From: Nostoc sp. NMS2
GTDB taxonomy: Bacteria > Cyanobacteriota > Cyanobacteriia > Cyanobacteriales > Nostocaceae
Direction of reading: 5' to 3'
Assembly (NCBI RefSeq): GCF_017115105.1
Contig: NZ_JABXKH010000137.1
Coordinates: forward strand, 57,278-121,277
Length of the DNA stretch: 64,000 nucleotides
In this document: piece by piece, positions 8,947 to 17,611 of the stretch
How positions within the stretch are numbered: the first letter of the stretch is position 1
How the letters are laid out: every line of letters starts with the position of its first letter
The notes under the pieces: model-generated
Told to the model about the DNA's origin: nothing
The model's database searches: none
What the model saw: the letters and a program-made list of their open reading frames with translations, nothing else
Made by a program: the position numbers and the translations under genes

Positions 8947-9609
8947 ATGGAAACTCAGCATAACCCGCCAATTGAACATCAAAATGTCCCCATAAACCAC
9001 CGTGGACTACATGAATTTTTGTATAGTTCTGACGACGAACACAGCGCCATTGAGGTGAGTATAACTCCTGAACTGGCAAACGATGGTACTCAAATCATTG
9101 ACCTTGAGGCTTGGAGTACATCTGCTCAGAACGCTAAAATTGCAGGTGTTTACGCAGTATTAGATGCAGAACGCCGCACACAGTACATCGGCTATTCCCG
9201 GAATGTATTACTTTCCCTAAACAGCCATGTCACCCAAAATGGTGGGCAAAAGTGTGCTTTTGTGCGCGTGCAAGCATTCAAGTTCCCCAAGCGTCAAGAA
9301 ATGGAAGATTTGCGAGATGCGTGGATAGCAGAACTCGAAACCACACCACCTGGAAATGCTTCCAAAAGCGAAATGTGGGCTAGCACAGTAGGCGATGCTG
9401 CGAAGGCGGTAATGTCTGAGACGGAACGTCAAGCCTACGAGGAGAAAAAGCTAAAACTGCGGAAAGCAATGGCTGACACAACCCTCTCTAAAGAGTTAGA
9501 AACAATAGATGCGAGTATAGCCGAACGTCAGCGTCAACTTGAAGCTGCTGTGACAAATGATGACTGGAGTGTAATTATCGACGCGCAGACGCAAGAAACC
9601 AAGTCTTAG
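8947..9609 (+). CDS. GIY-YIG domain protein (cyanobacterial, stand-alone)
   Basis: The 220-residue protein has a GIY-YIG-like core at about residues 68-140: GVYAVLDA, then TQYIGYSRNV, then an arginine- and glutamate-containing helix (EMEDLRDAWIAELET). These correspond to the family's GVY...YIG strands and catalytic surface. The first ~60 residues are polar and the C-terminal third is a charged, probably coiled helix. GIY-YIG domains cleave or process DNA, but many cyanobacterial stand-alone versions have no proven activity. It lies 124 bp from the divergent permease gene and converges on the ABC ATPase gene across a strong hairpin. Family confident, function open. Confidence 0.75.
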   Translation: METQHNPPIEHQNVPINHRGLHEFLYSSDDEHSAIEVSITPELANDGTQIIDLEAWSTSAQNAKIAGVYAVLDAERRTQYIGYSRNVLLSLNSHVTQNGGQKCAFVRVQAFKFPKRQEMEDLRDAWIAELETTPPGNASKSEMWASTVGDAAKAVMSETERQAYEEKKLKLRKAMADTTLSKELETIDASIAERQRQLEAAVTNDDWSVIIDAQTQETKS

Positions 9610-9639
9610 GATGAGTGTTCAGTCCTCTCGATATTTCCT

Positions 9640-9680
9640 ACTTGGATAGCCCATCCTTTTACAGAATGGGCTATCCAAGT
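9640..9680. terminator. Hairpin between convergent genes, possible bidirectional terminator
   Basis: ACTTGGATAGCCCAT (9640-9654) and ATGGGCTATCCAAGT (9666-9680) form a perfect 15-bp stem with an 11-base loop. It lies 30 bp after the GIY-YIG stop and between two convergent genes, where a shared terminator would be expected. There is no long U-tract on either side, so intrinsic termination is only plausible. Confidence 0.55.
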
Positions 9681-9757
9681 GTTTAGATGAATGTTTTTGC
9701 TGGCGCAGCTTTCGGGATCTAAAAGCGCAAACGCTGGTCAGACAAGTAATTGAGCCA

Positions 9758-10537
9758 TCATGATACAGCAGAAATTGCACAAACTTGTAAACCCACAGGT
9801 GTGTGAATAATCACAGATTCTACACCAAATACTTGGGCGATCGCACTTGGTGTCAGAACTTCTTCAGGTTTGCCAACTTCCCAAAGATGACCTTGTTTTA
9901 ATAAAGCAATGCGAGAACTATATCGTGCCGCTAGATTCAGTTCGTGTAGAACCGTAACAATAGTTAATTTTTGCTGTTGATTCAGATTTTTCAGTAGTTC
10001 TAATAGTTGTAATTGATAGTTGATATCTAAAAAAGTTGTAGGTTCATCTAATAGTAAAACTTTTGGTTCTTGTGCCAGTGCTAAAGCCAAAAAAGCGCGT
10101 TGCCTTTCACCACCGGAAAGTTCTTCAATTAAACGATCGCTCAATTTTTCTAGTTGCGTCTTTTTAATTGCAGCTTCTACTTTAACCCAATCTTGGGTAT
10201 TTAATTCCCATTGCCACCAAGATTGATGTGGTGTGCGTCCTAAACTTACTAATTGTCGCACTGTTAAGCCCACGGGAACGGTTTGTTGTTGCGGTAATAA
10301 TGCGAGTTTCTGGGCAACTAGATTTGGGGGTTGAGAGTGAATTGCTTTGCCATCAAGTAGAACTGTTCCCTGCTGTGGGGAGAGAATACGACTCAGCAAT
10401 TTTAGTAAAGTAGATTTACCTGAGCCATTAGCACCAACTAAACTCAACCATTCTCCTGTTTGCAGAGTGAGGTTAATGTCTTGAACAATTGGGGCTGTGG
10501 TGTAACCGCCTGTGAGGTTTTGCAGTTCGAGTGGCAT
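9758..10537 (-). CDS. Iron-siderophore/cobalamin type ABC transporter ATP-binding protein (FecE/BtuD-like)
   Basis: The ATPase is about 259 residues, starting at MPLELQNLTGG (10537). Walker A is GANGSGKST, the Q-loop is LLPQQQ, the ABC signature is LSGGERQR, Walker B is VLLLDEP, and the switch histidine is in VTVLHELNLA. The DLNLAARY-like end and the short length are typical of FecE/FhuC/BtuD-type ATPases that power uptake of ferric siderophores, heme or cobalamin. No permease or binding protein is adjacent, so it is an orphan subunit. A longer reading frame up to 10594 exists, but the conserved domain begins at the chosen methionine. Cytoplasmic, peripheral to the membrane. Confidence 0.88.
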   Translation of the reverse strand: MPLELQNLTGGYTTAPIVQDINLTLQTGEWLSLVGANGSGKSTLLKLLSRILSPQQGTVLLDGKAIHSQPPNLVAQKLALLPQQQTVPVGLTVRQLVSLGRTPHQSWWQWELNTQDWVKVEAAIKKTQLEKLSDRLIEELSGGERQRAFLALALAQEPKVLLLDEPTTFLDINYQLQLLELLKNLNQQQKLTIVTVLHELNLAARYSSRIALLKQGHLWEVGKPEEVLTPSAIAQVFGVESVIIHTPVGLQVCAISAVS

Positions 10538-10738
10538 TTGCTGAAATTTAACAATAAGAAACTTAATTTTATAAGGTTTCCCCGATATCTGCATTAGAAT
10601 TTACAAGCTTTGCGATCGCTAAACTCTCTCATCATACTTGCTGCGATCGCTCCAAATCTCCTATTAAGTATCATGATGCATCACTAGGAACATCTACTTT
10701 AATGCTCCTAGATTACATCTTTTTGCTGAAGTGGAATT

Positions 10739-11581
10739 CTACTTATTGCCGCACAATAAGCCAAACCGAATTAACCCACGCTCATAACCGCGACGCATTA
10801 ATCCCAGTGATAATGCCCCTTGAATAGTAGTCCAACCAGCATTTAGTAAGCCCCAAAGCGCTTGGGGAGTGAATGCAGAATCAATTACCACATTCCAAAA
10901 GGGGGCGACAGCAGTTGACCAATCAGCAGTGCGGATATTATGTAATGGTAGTTGATGTGCGATCGCTTCATACTCTGGCAAAGAAATCACATAAGGCAAA
11001 CAATATACTCGATAAATATCCTGCAAATGCTTTTCCTCATCTGCCGTTAGTGGAGACTCATCAGTTGGTCGATGACACCATGTCACCATAATTAACTTGC
11101 CACCAGGCTTCAATACTCGATAGCACTCCTGAAGAAACTTGGTTTTATCTGGCATGTGTTCACCGCTTTCCAGCGACCAAACCAAGTCAAAAGAATCGTC
11201 AGCAAAGGGCATTGCTTGAGCATTGGCGACTTGAAACTGTGTTCTCAGACTCAAATTAGCTTCCAAAGCGCGTTCCGTTGCTCTTGCGGCTTGTACAGGA
11301 CTTAATGTAATCCCTGTAGCCTTAGCATTAAACTTTTGTGCAAGGTATAAAGAACTACCGCCAATTCCACAACCCACATCTAGGATATTTTCTGCTGCTT
11401 GTACCCCTGCCCAATTAAGCAATTCTTCAATTAAATCAATTTGAGCCTGACGGCGGTCTTTTGTCTGGGTACCATCAGCGCCGTAATAGCCGTGGTGCAT
11501 GTGTTCGCCCCAAATCTGTTCCCACAGACTAGACGAAGCATCGTAAAATTGCTGAATTTGCTGGTAAAGTGTTGCACTCAT
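10739..11581 (-). CDS. Gamma-tocopherol C-methyltransferase-like SAM methyltransferase
   Basis: The 280-residue class I methyltransferase has SAM motif I ILDVGCGIGGSS (about residues 64-75), motif II region FDLVWSLESGEHM, and motif III RVLKPGGKLIMVTWCHR. The N-terminus (FYDASSSLWEQIWGEHMHHGYY) and the CHRP segment are characteristic of gamma-tocopherol methyltransferases (VTE4/slr0089-type), which methylate gamma-tocopherol to alpha-tocopherol in the last step of vitamin E synthesis. Related enzymes act on MPBQ or other isoprenoid quinones, so the exact substrate is inferred. The gene is monocistronic. The full domain is present and the length is normal. Confidence 0.82.
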   Translation of the reverse strand: MSATLYQQIQQFYDASSSLWEQIWGEHMHHGYYGADGTQTKDRRQAQIDLIEELLNWAGVQAAENILDVGCGIGGSSLYLAQKFNAKATGITLSPVQAARATERALEANLSLRTQFQVANAQAMPFADDSFDLVWSLESGEHMPDKTKFLQECYRVLKPGGKLIMVTWCHRPTDESPLTADEEKHLQDIYRVYCLPYVISLPEYEAIAHQLPLHNIRTADWSTAVAPFWNVVIDSAFTPQALWGLLNAGWTTIQGALSLGLMRRGYERGLIRFGLLCGNK

Positions 11582-11649
11582 GAAAAAAGTAGTATTGAGA
11601 CGAAGTAGAATTCAAAAAAAAACATACTGGTAGACTACCATGTATGTTT

Positions 11650-11820
11650 TTAAGTGAACTATCCCGCCGTGTAGACGGACGGGACTTCCCACATCGGGAA
11701 TAGCCTCCAGGACTCCGTAGTTCTATTGGTCTAACATCCCCTCCAAGGGCAGAAGTCCTGGTTCCCAAGACCGTACATTGTTCGCGTCATCGGACGCACC
11801 AGAAGGTGGGGACTTCCGCA
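11650..11820 (-). pseudogene. Relic of an IS200/IS605-type tnpB 3' end
   Basis: On the minus strand a short frame encodes VLGTRTSALGGDVRP followed by ELRSPGGYSRCGKSRP. This resembles the tails of cyanobacterial IS605 OrfB/TnpB proteins, where TS.LGGDVRP-like segments follow the zinc-finger region. The overlapping DNA has a GTAGACGG/CCGTCTAC-rich end (CCCGCCGTGTAGACGGACGGG) like the structured right ends of these elements, from which guide (omega/re) RNAs arise. No TnpB catalytic domain or TnpA remains. I recognise this by pattern only. Confidence 0.4.
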
Positions 11821-11993
11821 ATCCGTTGAATAAAGGTATTTTTGTTTCTATGGAAGACCAACCATGATGTATAATCCTTGGAAAAATTTCTCAGTTTTAC
11901 CTTAATAAACTATTCTTACTGAAATTTATACCAATTCTCTCAAAAAGCATACATATACAAGAGTTAGAAACCCAGATAAAATCTAACTTTCCT

Positions 11994-12025
11994 AATTACG
12001 AATTACGAATTACGAACTACGAATT
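11994..12025. repeat. Tandem heptamer repeat (AATTACG)n
   Basis: About four copies of the heptamer AATTACG, the last ones imperfect, lie immediately upstream of ktrB and end 4 bp before its ATG. Copies of this heptamer tract also occur at about 20165, 29958, 31078, 54090, 62554 and 63950. Here the repeat occupies the position of the ribosome-binding site; no good Shine-Dalgarno is visible. Confidence 0.85.
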
Positions 12026-12029
12026 AATT

Positions 12030-13394
12030 ATGACTGTTGCTCGTACAATTTGTTTGGGATTTTTGGCTGTAATTGCTGTAGGTACTATCCTGTTGATGAT
12101 GCCTTTTTCAACTAGCAATGGTACTGCATGGAATAACCTGATTGTGGCACTATTCACCTCGACATCCGCAGTTTGCGTCACAGGTTTATCAGTAGTTGAT
12201 CCTGGTATCTATTTTTCCTTTTGGGGTCAATTGTTTATTGCACTATTAGCTCAGATTGGTGGATTGGGCTACATGACAACTACCACATTTCTGATTTTGC
12301 TCATTGGCCGTAAGTTTGATATGCGACAAAAAATAGCAATTCAACAAGCTTTAGATCGACCGGGAATGAGTGGTAGTACCCAAGTGATCCGTTCAATTAT
12401 TGCCACAACTTTAATTTTTGAAATTACAGGCACATTCTTACTTCTACCAGCTTTTGTTCCTGATTATGGATGGAGTAAAGGGCTTTGGTTAGCCATCTTT
12501 CATAGTATCAATGCTTGGAATAATGCTGGTTTTAGTTTATTTAAAGATAATTTAATTGGTTATCAGTCCTCTTTCTTAGTAGTTTTTACCATCACAACGT
12601 TAATTATCTTTGGGGGAATTGGCTATCAGGTAATTTTGGAAATGTACCTTTGGTTGCGCGGAGGCACAAAGCGACTTTTCGATAGACATCGACTTTTCAA
12701 AAGAACTCATAACCAAATATTTTCTCTAGATTTTAAAGTTGCAACCAGTACAACTATTATATTGTTAGTAATAGGGCTAATTGCCTTTTTTTGTATAGAG
12801 ATCAGAAACCCGGAAACATTTGGCTCTCTAAATTTTCGTGACCAGATATTAGTAGCTTGGTTTCAATCAGTTACTCCTAGAACTGCTGGTTTTAATACCA
12901 TCGATATTGGCAAAATGACCACTGCCGGTCTATTTATTACGATTGCACTAATGTTTATTGGTGCAAGTCCAGGTGGTACGGGAGGAGGGATGAAAACAAC
13001 AACTCTCCGAGTTTTGACCAGTTGCACCAAAGCGATTCTCCAGGGGAAGGAAGAAGTTTTATTGTACGATCGCAAGATAGCAATATCTTTAATTTTGAAA
13101 GCCGTGGGTGTGTTGGTGGCTTCAGTAGCAACCGTGATTTTAGCTACGATTTTAATCAGCCTCACAGATCCAAAGTTAGATTTTATTCAAATTTTGTTTG
13201 AAGTGGTATCAGCCTTTGCCACCGTGGGTCTTTCTACAGGTATTACAGGAAGTATCTCTATAACAGCAAAGCTCATTTTAATTGTCACGATGTACGTTGG
13301 ACGAGTAGGTGTTTTACTACTGATGTCCGCAGTACTAGGAGATCCACGTCCTACCAGAATTCACTATCCTGAAGAAAATCTCCTCGTGGGATAG
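12030..13394 (+). CDS. ktrB: KtrB-type K+ (Na+-dependent) uptake channel subunit
   Basis: The 454-residue membrane protein of the TrkH/KtrB superfamily has all four pore-loop filter segments: TSAVCVTGLSVVDPG, AWNNAGFSLF, TPRTAGFNTID and SAFATVGLSTGIT. Each carries the conserved glycine that defines the four-fold K+ selectivity filter. KtrB forms a dimeric membrane channel gated by the KtrA ring. The partner ktrA follows 177 bp downstream on the same strand, so this is a complete Ktr system, known in cyanobacteria for osmotic adaptation. The ATG at 12030 fits; a heptamer repeat sits directly upstream. Confidence 0.92.
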   Translation: MTVARTICLGFLAVIAVGTILLMMPFSTSNGTAWNNLIVALFTSTSAVCVTGLSVVDPGIYFSFWGQLFIALLAQIGGLGYMTTTTFLILLIGRKFDMRQKIAIQQALDRPGMSGSTQVIRSIIATTLIFEITGTFLLLPAFVPDYGWSKGLWLAIFHSINAWNNAGFSLFKDNLIGYQSSFLVVFTITTLIIFGGIGYQVILEMYLWLRGGTKRLFDRHRLFKRTHNQIFSLDFKVATSTTIILLVIGLIAFFCIEIRNPETFGSLNFRDQILVAWFQSVTPRTAGFNTIDIGKMTTAGLFITIALMFIGASPGGTGGGMKTTTLRVLTSCTKAILQGKEEVLLYDRKIAISLILKAVGVLVASVATVILATILISLTDPKLDFIQILFEVVSAFATVGLSTGITGSISITAKLILIVTMYVGRVGVLLLMSAVLGDPRPTRIHYPEENLLVG

Positions 13395-13400
13395 TTAGGG

Positions 13401-13440
13401 AGTGGGGGAGGCAGGGGAGGCAGGGGAGGCAGGGGGAGAA
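13401..13440. repeat. GGGGAGGCA tandem repeat
   Basis: A 9-mer (GGCAGGGGA) is repeated about three times between ktrB and ktrA. It is one of many G-rich tracts in this window (14330-14475, 16480-16560, 18250-18345, 19126-19262, 51045-51135). Confidence 0.8.
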
Positions 13441-13571
13441 TAACTAATGACAAATGACAAATGACTAAACTGATAAAATATACATTGAAAGGCAAAAAAT
13501 AAGATTTTTAATTCAAGCGGCATAACCGTTTTTTGCCCTAAATACAGGGAGCAATTATAAGGATAAAAAGG

Positions 13572-14267
13572 GTGAATCTGTCATCATTAAGTTTTTTTCG
13601 CAGTTTACGTAAAGATAACCAACAATTTGCTGTAGTTGGATTAGGTCGTTTTGGTAGATCCGTCTGTTCTACACTTCATAATTTCGGTTATCAGGTGCTG
13701 GCAACAGATATTGATGAAAAACGAGTTTCCGAAGCATTAACTGAGGGAATAGTTGGTCATGCTTTGCAATTAGATTCTACAGAACCAGCTGCACTAAAAG
13801 AAGCTGGGATTTTTGAATTTGATACTGTAATTGTAGCAATTGGCAACTACGTTCAAGAAAGCATTATAACCACCCTAAATGTTAAAGAGGCTGGTGTACC
13901 TCATGTAATCGCCAAAGCTTCTAGTGAAGTTCATCGTAAACTATTGCGGCGAGTAGGAGCAGATCATGTTGTTTTTCCTGAGTATGAAGCAGGTTGCGCC
14001 CTAGCGCGTACACTTACTAAACCAGCAATCTTAGATCGATTTGATCTAGACCCGGATAACAGTATTGTAGAGTTGATTGTGCCTGATGAATTTCACGGCA
14101 GAACAATCACCGAGCTTCAACTTCGTAACCGCTATGGTTTAAATTTGCTAGCGGTGAGCCAGGATGGTAGATTTCAAATTAATCCTGACCCTACCAAGCG
14201 TTTAGAACGTGGTTCTGCAATGGTAGTTATTGGCTGCAATAAAGATATCAATCGTTTGCCGATTTAA
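13572..14267 (+). CDS. ktrA: KtrA/TrkA-type regulatory subunit of K+ uptake (RCK domain)
   Basis: The 231-residue cytoplasmic protein starts at GTG 13572, with AAGGA about 9 bp upstream. It has an N-terminal RCK_N Rossmann domain (FAVVGLGRFGRSV, acidic ATDIDE at the second strand, VIVAIGN) and a C-terminal RCK_C domain (about 150-231; VELIVPDEFHGRTITEL). KtrA rings bind ATP/ADP or NAD(H) and gate KtrB. It is complete and of normal length (~220-230). Immediately downstream of ktrB, so most likely cotranscribed. Confidence 0.93.
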   Translation: MNLSSLSFFRSLRKDNQQFAVVGLGRFGRSVCSTLHNFGYQVLATDIDEKRVSEALTEGIVGHALQLDSTEPAALKEAGIFEFDTVIVAIGNYVQESIITTLNVKEAGVPHVIAKASSEVHRKLLRRVGADHVVFPEYEAGCALARTLTKPAILDRFDLDPDNSIVELIVPDEFHGRTITELQLRNRYGLNLLAVSQDGRFQINPDPTKRLERGSAMVVIGCNKDINRLPI

Positions 14268-14282
14268 AAAATTTAAAAGCCA

Positions 14283-14475
14283 TTCAATTTTAGATTTTAG
14301 ATTTTGGATTTTAGATTTTTCTTTCAACGAAGAGGCAGGGGCAGGGGGCATGGAGAAGAAGCAGGGGAGCTCTTAGCTGGGGGCAAGGGAGAGAATACAA
14401 AATTACATGCTTTCTCCTCTGCCTCTTCCTTATCCCCCTCATCCCCCCTTTGCTTCTTGCTCCCTTGCCTCTTTT
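14283..14475. repeat. Low-complexity repeats: GATTTTAGA units and G-rich/C-rich inverted tract
   Basis: Several TTTTAGATTTT units (14288-14318) are followed by a G-rich tract (GGGGCAGGGGGCATGGAG) and, 60 bp on, a C-rich tract (CTCCTCTGCCTCTTCC). The two are roughly complementary and could pair in a transcript. No gene; the frame 14304-14501 is made of these repeats. Confidence 0.6.
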
Positions 14476-15564
14476 TCAATTTCCGGGACTCGTTGAAGTA
14501 GATTGTGGTTCAACTAAGACAGGGTTTTCTAGTTGATTTGGCGTTTGTGGCTCAGGTGTTTGTACTACATTACTTGTTTTGTCTGGAGTCTGAGAGGGAG
14601 TAGCTGTTTGAATGGCTTGAGGCTGTTGTTGCCCACTTTTCTGGGCAATTTGCTGCATTAGCTGTTCAATTTTTTCCGCTTGCTCAATGTTCCCTTGCTC
14701 ACGATACTCGGTATGGGCACGTTTCAAGACTCCATTAGCTTTCTTGATATCGCCTTGATTATATAAAGTGACTCCCAAATTATAGTAAGCTGAAGGGTTT
14801 TTAGGATTTAGGCGAATAGCTTGCCGATAAACAGAAATAGCCTCAGAAGCTTGGCCTTGAATTGCTAGCAAATTTGCCATGTTGTTATAGGCTGTGGCAT
14901 TTTGAGGATCTAGCTGCAAGGCTTGACGATAAGTTGCGATCGCTTGTTCTGTTTGACCATGTTGTTGCAAGGCGATCGCTAAGTTAAAATAAGCGTTGGC
15001 ATTGCTGCTATCCAAATTAATTGCTTGCTGGTATGTTGCGATCGCATCCTCAAGCTGTCCTTGTTCATACAGCACCAAACCCAGATTATACAGCGCTGCT
15101 ACCCTTGTCGGCTCTATCACAAGGCTTTGACGATAAGCCGTAATCGCTGCATCTTTTTCTCCTTGCCGATGCAACACTAACCCTAAGTTGTAATAAGCTT
15201 CACTAAAATTAGGATTAATCCTAATCGCCTCTGTATATTCTTGTAAAGCTACATCTAGGCGATTTTGCTCCATGAATATATTACCTAGATAATTTAGCGC
15301 AGCCCCAAGACTAGGATCTCGCTGCAATGCTTGACGAAAGGCATATTCCGCACCCTGTAAGTCTTTGCGGTTATAGCGGGTGACTCCCTGCTGGAAAAAG
15401 CTAGCTGCTTCAAGATTCTGAGAAATTGCGGTTTCTGCTAGCAGCTTACTTTCTGGAAAATTAGTAATTGTTGGTGCAGCTAAGACCAAAAACGCAGAAC
15501 AGACACCGAGTGTCATCTGACAAAATAAATTTAAACAATGAGAAAATAGATATTTTTCAGACAT
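14476..15564 (-). CDS. Exported TPR-repeat protein
   Basis: The 362-residue protein has an N-terminal hydrophobic signal-like segment (MTLGVCSAFLVLAA, about 17-30). About seven consecutive 34-residue TPR units span roughly 52-290, with the W/Y-LG/A-Y-A-P pattern (for example AYYNLGLVLHRQGEKDAAI). A short coiled segment follows (IEQAEKIEQLMQQIAQ), then a proline/threonine/glutamine-rich disordered tail. TPR arrays mediate protein-protein contacts; location is probably periplasmic or lumenal. Partner unknown. It lies 193 bp downstream of queA on the same strand, with repeats between. DNA-level similarity between the repeat units is moderate, so expansion is old. Confidence 0.85.
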   Translation of the reverse strand: MSEKYLFSHCLNLFCQMTLGVCSAFLVLAAPTITNFPESKLLAETAISQNLEAASFFQQGVTRYNRKDLQGAEYAFRQALQRDPSLGAALNYLGNIFMEQNRLDVALQEYTEAIRINPNFSEAYYNLGLVLHRQGEKDAAITAYRQSLVIEPTRVAALYNLGLVLYEQGQLEDAIATYQQAINLDSSNANAYFNLAIALQQHGQTEQAIATYRQALQLDPQNATAYNNMANLLAIQGQASEAISVYRQAIRLNPKNPSAYYNLGVTLYNQGDIKKANGVLKRAHTEYREQGNIEQAEKIEQLMQQIAQKSGQQQPQAIQTATPSQTPDKTSNVVQTPEPQTPNQLENPVLVEPQSTSTSPGN

Positions 15565-15757
15565 AAATCACAGACCCGTACTTATTTTTTAACTCCTCAT
15601 AAGTCAGAGTACCCATCACGAAAGAAAAAATTCCAAATTCTCAACTTTTAACTCTGCCAATTTTGGATTTTGGACTTCGGCTTACTTCGACTTCGCTCAG
15701 TACAAGTCACTCAGTCGAACGATTTTTAATTTTCGATTGAAGGAAAAATCTCAAATC

Positions 15758-16948
15758 TCAAATTGCATTACTCCCCACTCCCACAGCTTCCGGCAAAATT
15801 AGCATAGCATCACCAAAGGAATAGAAACGATACCCTGAAGCGATCGCTTCAGAGTATATATTCAATAACCTCTGTCTGCCAATTAGCGCACTTACCAACA
15901 TCAGCAAACTGGAACGCGGTAGATGAAAATTGGTAATTAAACCATCCACCACCCGCCATTGGTAGCCAGGATAAATAAACAAGTCTGTTTTACCGCAAAA
16001 TGGTTGTAAATTCCCAGATTTAGCCGCCCCTTCTAAAGCTCGTACTGCCGTTGTTCCCACAGCAATAATTCGACCGCCAGCAGCTTTGGTGGTGCGGATT
16101 TGCTCTACTGTGGCGGCGGGAACTTCAATCCATTCTTCATGCATCTGGTGGGTAGTTACGTCTTCCACTTCCACAGGGCGAAAAGTGCCGACACCAACGT
16201 GTAGCGTTACAAAAGCTTGATTGATATTGCGATCGCGCAGCTTTTGTAATAATTCTGGGGTAAAGTGTAATCCTGCCGTCGGTGCTGCGATCGCTCCTGG
16301 CTGTTCGGCATAAACTGTCTGATATTGCTCATCAGCAGCTGAAGAGGCAGTAATGTACGGTGGTAGCGGTACTTCACCAAATACCTCTAAAAGTTGCACC
16401 AAAGGCTTTCCCTCTGGCACATCAAATTGCAACAAACGTCCCCCGGTTGCTGTGTCTGTTTCTAAAACTGTAGCTGTGAGGGGATGAGGGGATGAGGGGG
16501 ATGAGGAAGAATTTACTCCCTCATTTCCCCCTGCTCCCTTATCTCCCTCTGCTCCCTTCGCTTCAAAAATAATCTTCATTCCCTGTTTGAAGCTTTTTCC
16601 TGGCTTAACTAAAGCTAACCAACAGTTATACTGCCGTTCTTCCAACAGCAACACCTGGATTTTAGCACCAGTGGATTTATGACCATAAAGCCGCGCTGGA
16701 ATAACTTTTGTATTGTTCATGACCAACAAATCACCAGAGCGTAGTAATGCAGGCAAATCATGGAAAATATGGTGACATGGTTCTGTTTTAGTGCCTGTAA
16801 TCGGAGAATCAACTACCAGTAACCGGGAACTATCTCTAGGAACTGCTGGGTTTTGGGCAATGAGTTCTGGAGGTAATTTGTAGTCATAGCCTGCTACCGA
16901 GCAATCTAATTCAAAATCTTTTTCTTTGGGGCTAGATGTATCTTTCAA
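15758..16948 (-). CDS. queA: S-adenosylmethionine:tRNA ribosyltransferase-isomerase QueA
   Basis: The 396-residue enzyme transfers and isomerises the ribosyl group of SAM onto 7-aminomethyl-7-deazaguanine in tRNA, giving epoxyqueuosine. Diagnostic blocks are YDYKLPPELIAQNP, DSSRLLVVD, LLVMNNTKVIPARLYG, YQTVYAEQPGAIAAPTAGLHF, VTLHVGVGTFRPV, IAVGTTAVRALE and ITNFHLPRSSLLMLVSALIG. An unusual ~28-residue insertion (GAEGDKGAGGNEGV then SSSSPSSPHPL) sits at about residues 130-158, between KQGMKIIF and ATVLETD. It is encoded by a low-complexity repeat (about 16478-16562), and the reading frame is kept across it. All conserved blocks remain, so the enzyme is probably active. The start at 16948 adds a short N-terminal extension (MKDTSSPKEK) before the conserved core. 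Confidence 0.95.
   Translation of the reverse strand: MKDTSSPKEKDFELDCSVAGYDYKLPPELIAQNPAVPRDSSRLLVVDSPITGTKTEPCHHIFHDLPALLRSGDLLVMNNTKVIPARLYGHKSTGAKIQVLLLEERQYNCWLALVKPGKSFKQGMKIIFEAKGAEGDKGAGGNEGVNSSSSPSSPHPLTATVLETDTATGGRLLQFDVPEGKPLVQLLEVFGEVPLPPYITASSAADEQYQTVYAEQPGAIAAPTAGLHFTPELLQKLRDRNINQAFVTLHVGVGTFRPVEVEDVTTHQMHEEWIEVPAATVEQIRTTKAAGGRIIAVGTTAVRALEGAAKSGNLQPFCGKTDLFIYPGYQWRVVDGLITNFHLPRSSLLMLVSALIGRQRLLNIYSEAIASGYRFYSFGDAMLILPEAVGVGSNAI
16478..16562. repeat. G-rich low-complexity repeat inserted in frame within queA
   Basis: GGGGATGAGGGGATGAGG (plus strand) is followed by a C-rich segment (CTCCCTCATTTCCCCC, CTGCTCCCTTATC). This is the same pair of motif types found in intergenic tracts of the window (19126-19262, 51120-51240). 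It corresponds exactly to the residues that QueA proteins do not otherwise have. Confidence 0.75.
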
Positions 16949-17221
16949 CTTGGCTAGTACTAGTTTTTGCTTTATTTAGTATTTATACTCTCTTACAAAA
17001 AGCTGGTTTGCGCTTTCCCTTATATTGGAACTTTAAGGCATCTTTACTCAATTTTGTCGCTAGGCTATAAGATTGTTACTATTAAGTAACACGGAAAAGT
17101 TAACATAAAAATTGGGTAAACCTCCCCATCTAAAAACGGGGGCTTTTACCCTACCGGGAACAGGCACTGATTGACGAATATAGATATGTAGGATTGGCTT
17201 TGATCCCAAGCACCAACAAAC
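16949..17221. other. Intergenic region between divergent queA and a conserved hypothetical gene
   Basis: It contains a small hairpin, CCTCCCC...GGGGGCTTTTACC (about 17129-17154), that might be a leader structure of the downstream gene. Two divergent promoters are expected here; no certain box is visible. Confidence 0.35.
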
Positions 17222-17611
17222 ATGGAATACTTGTACTATCTGGCAAACGCCAGTCTAACCCTGAGGGTCGTTCAACACCTGCATGCTAGACCCCAGACAC
17301 CAGTTTCGTTCGTCACCGTAATTCATCAAATTGATGGCTGGGTGGTTAGGATCAAACTCAGAGGTCAAGTCTCGCCGCAAGAAGATGGCGACTTTCGCGC
17401 TTTTCTAAATGAATTAGGAATTAGCTACGAGCCACCAATGAGGGTGCAAATGGCACTTTGGAGTTTAGAAGCGGGACAATGCCCTGTGGACGTGATGCGT
17501 CGCTATCAAGTAGCGATCGTTTCTCATGGTAGCCCAGAGAGAGACGAAATCGAAGCTTTCCGACAACAGTTTGTTCGGGGCTTAGGCTACTGTCCAGAAA
17601 CTTTGGCGTAA
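17222..17611 (+). CDS. Conserved cyanobacterial protein of unknown function (129 aa)
   Basis: The 129-residue soluble protein starts at ATG (MEYLYYLANASLTLRVV). It has an alternating strand/helix pattern (FVTVIHQIDGWVVRIKLRG, then helices rich in E, R and Q) and ends near GLGYCPETLA. There is no signal peptide or membrane segment. I do not recognise a named domain. Codon use is like its neighbours and the gene has a ~110-bp leader with a possible hairpin. It is divergent from queA and not linked to an operon, so context gives no function. Confidence 0.75.
   Translation: MEYLYYLANASLTLRVVQHLHARPQTPVSFVTVIHQIDGWVVRIKLRGQVSPQEDGDFRAFLNELGISYEPPMRVQMALWSLEAGQCPVDVMRRYQVAIVSHGSPERDEIEAFRQQFVRGLGYCPETLA

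Noticed and set aside
11529..11768. 79-aa minus-strand frame as a gene
   Set aside because: Overlaps the methyltransferase start; only its middle part resembles a TnpB tail, so it is treated as a relic and not a gene.
17129..17154. Possible riboswitch upstream of the 129-aa hypothetical gene
   Set aside because: Only a small CCCC/GGGG hairpin is visible; no conserved core of the cobalamin, thiamine or glutamine riboswitches could be matched.
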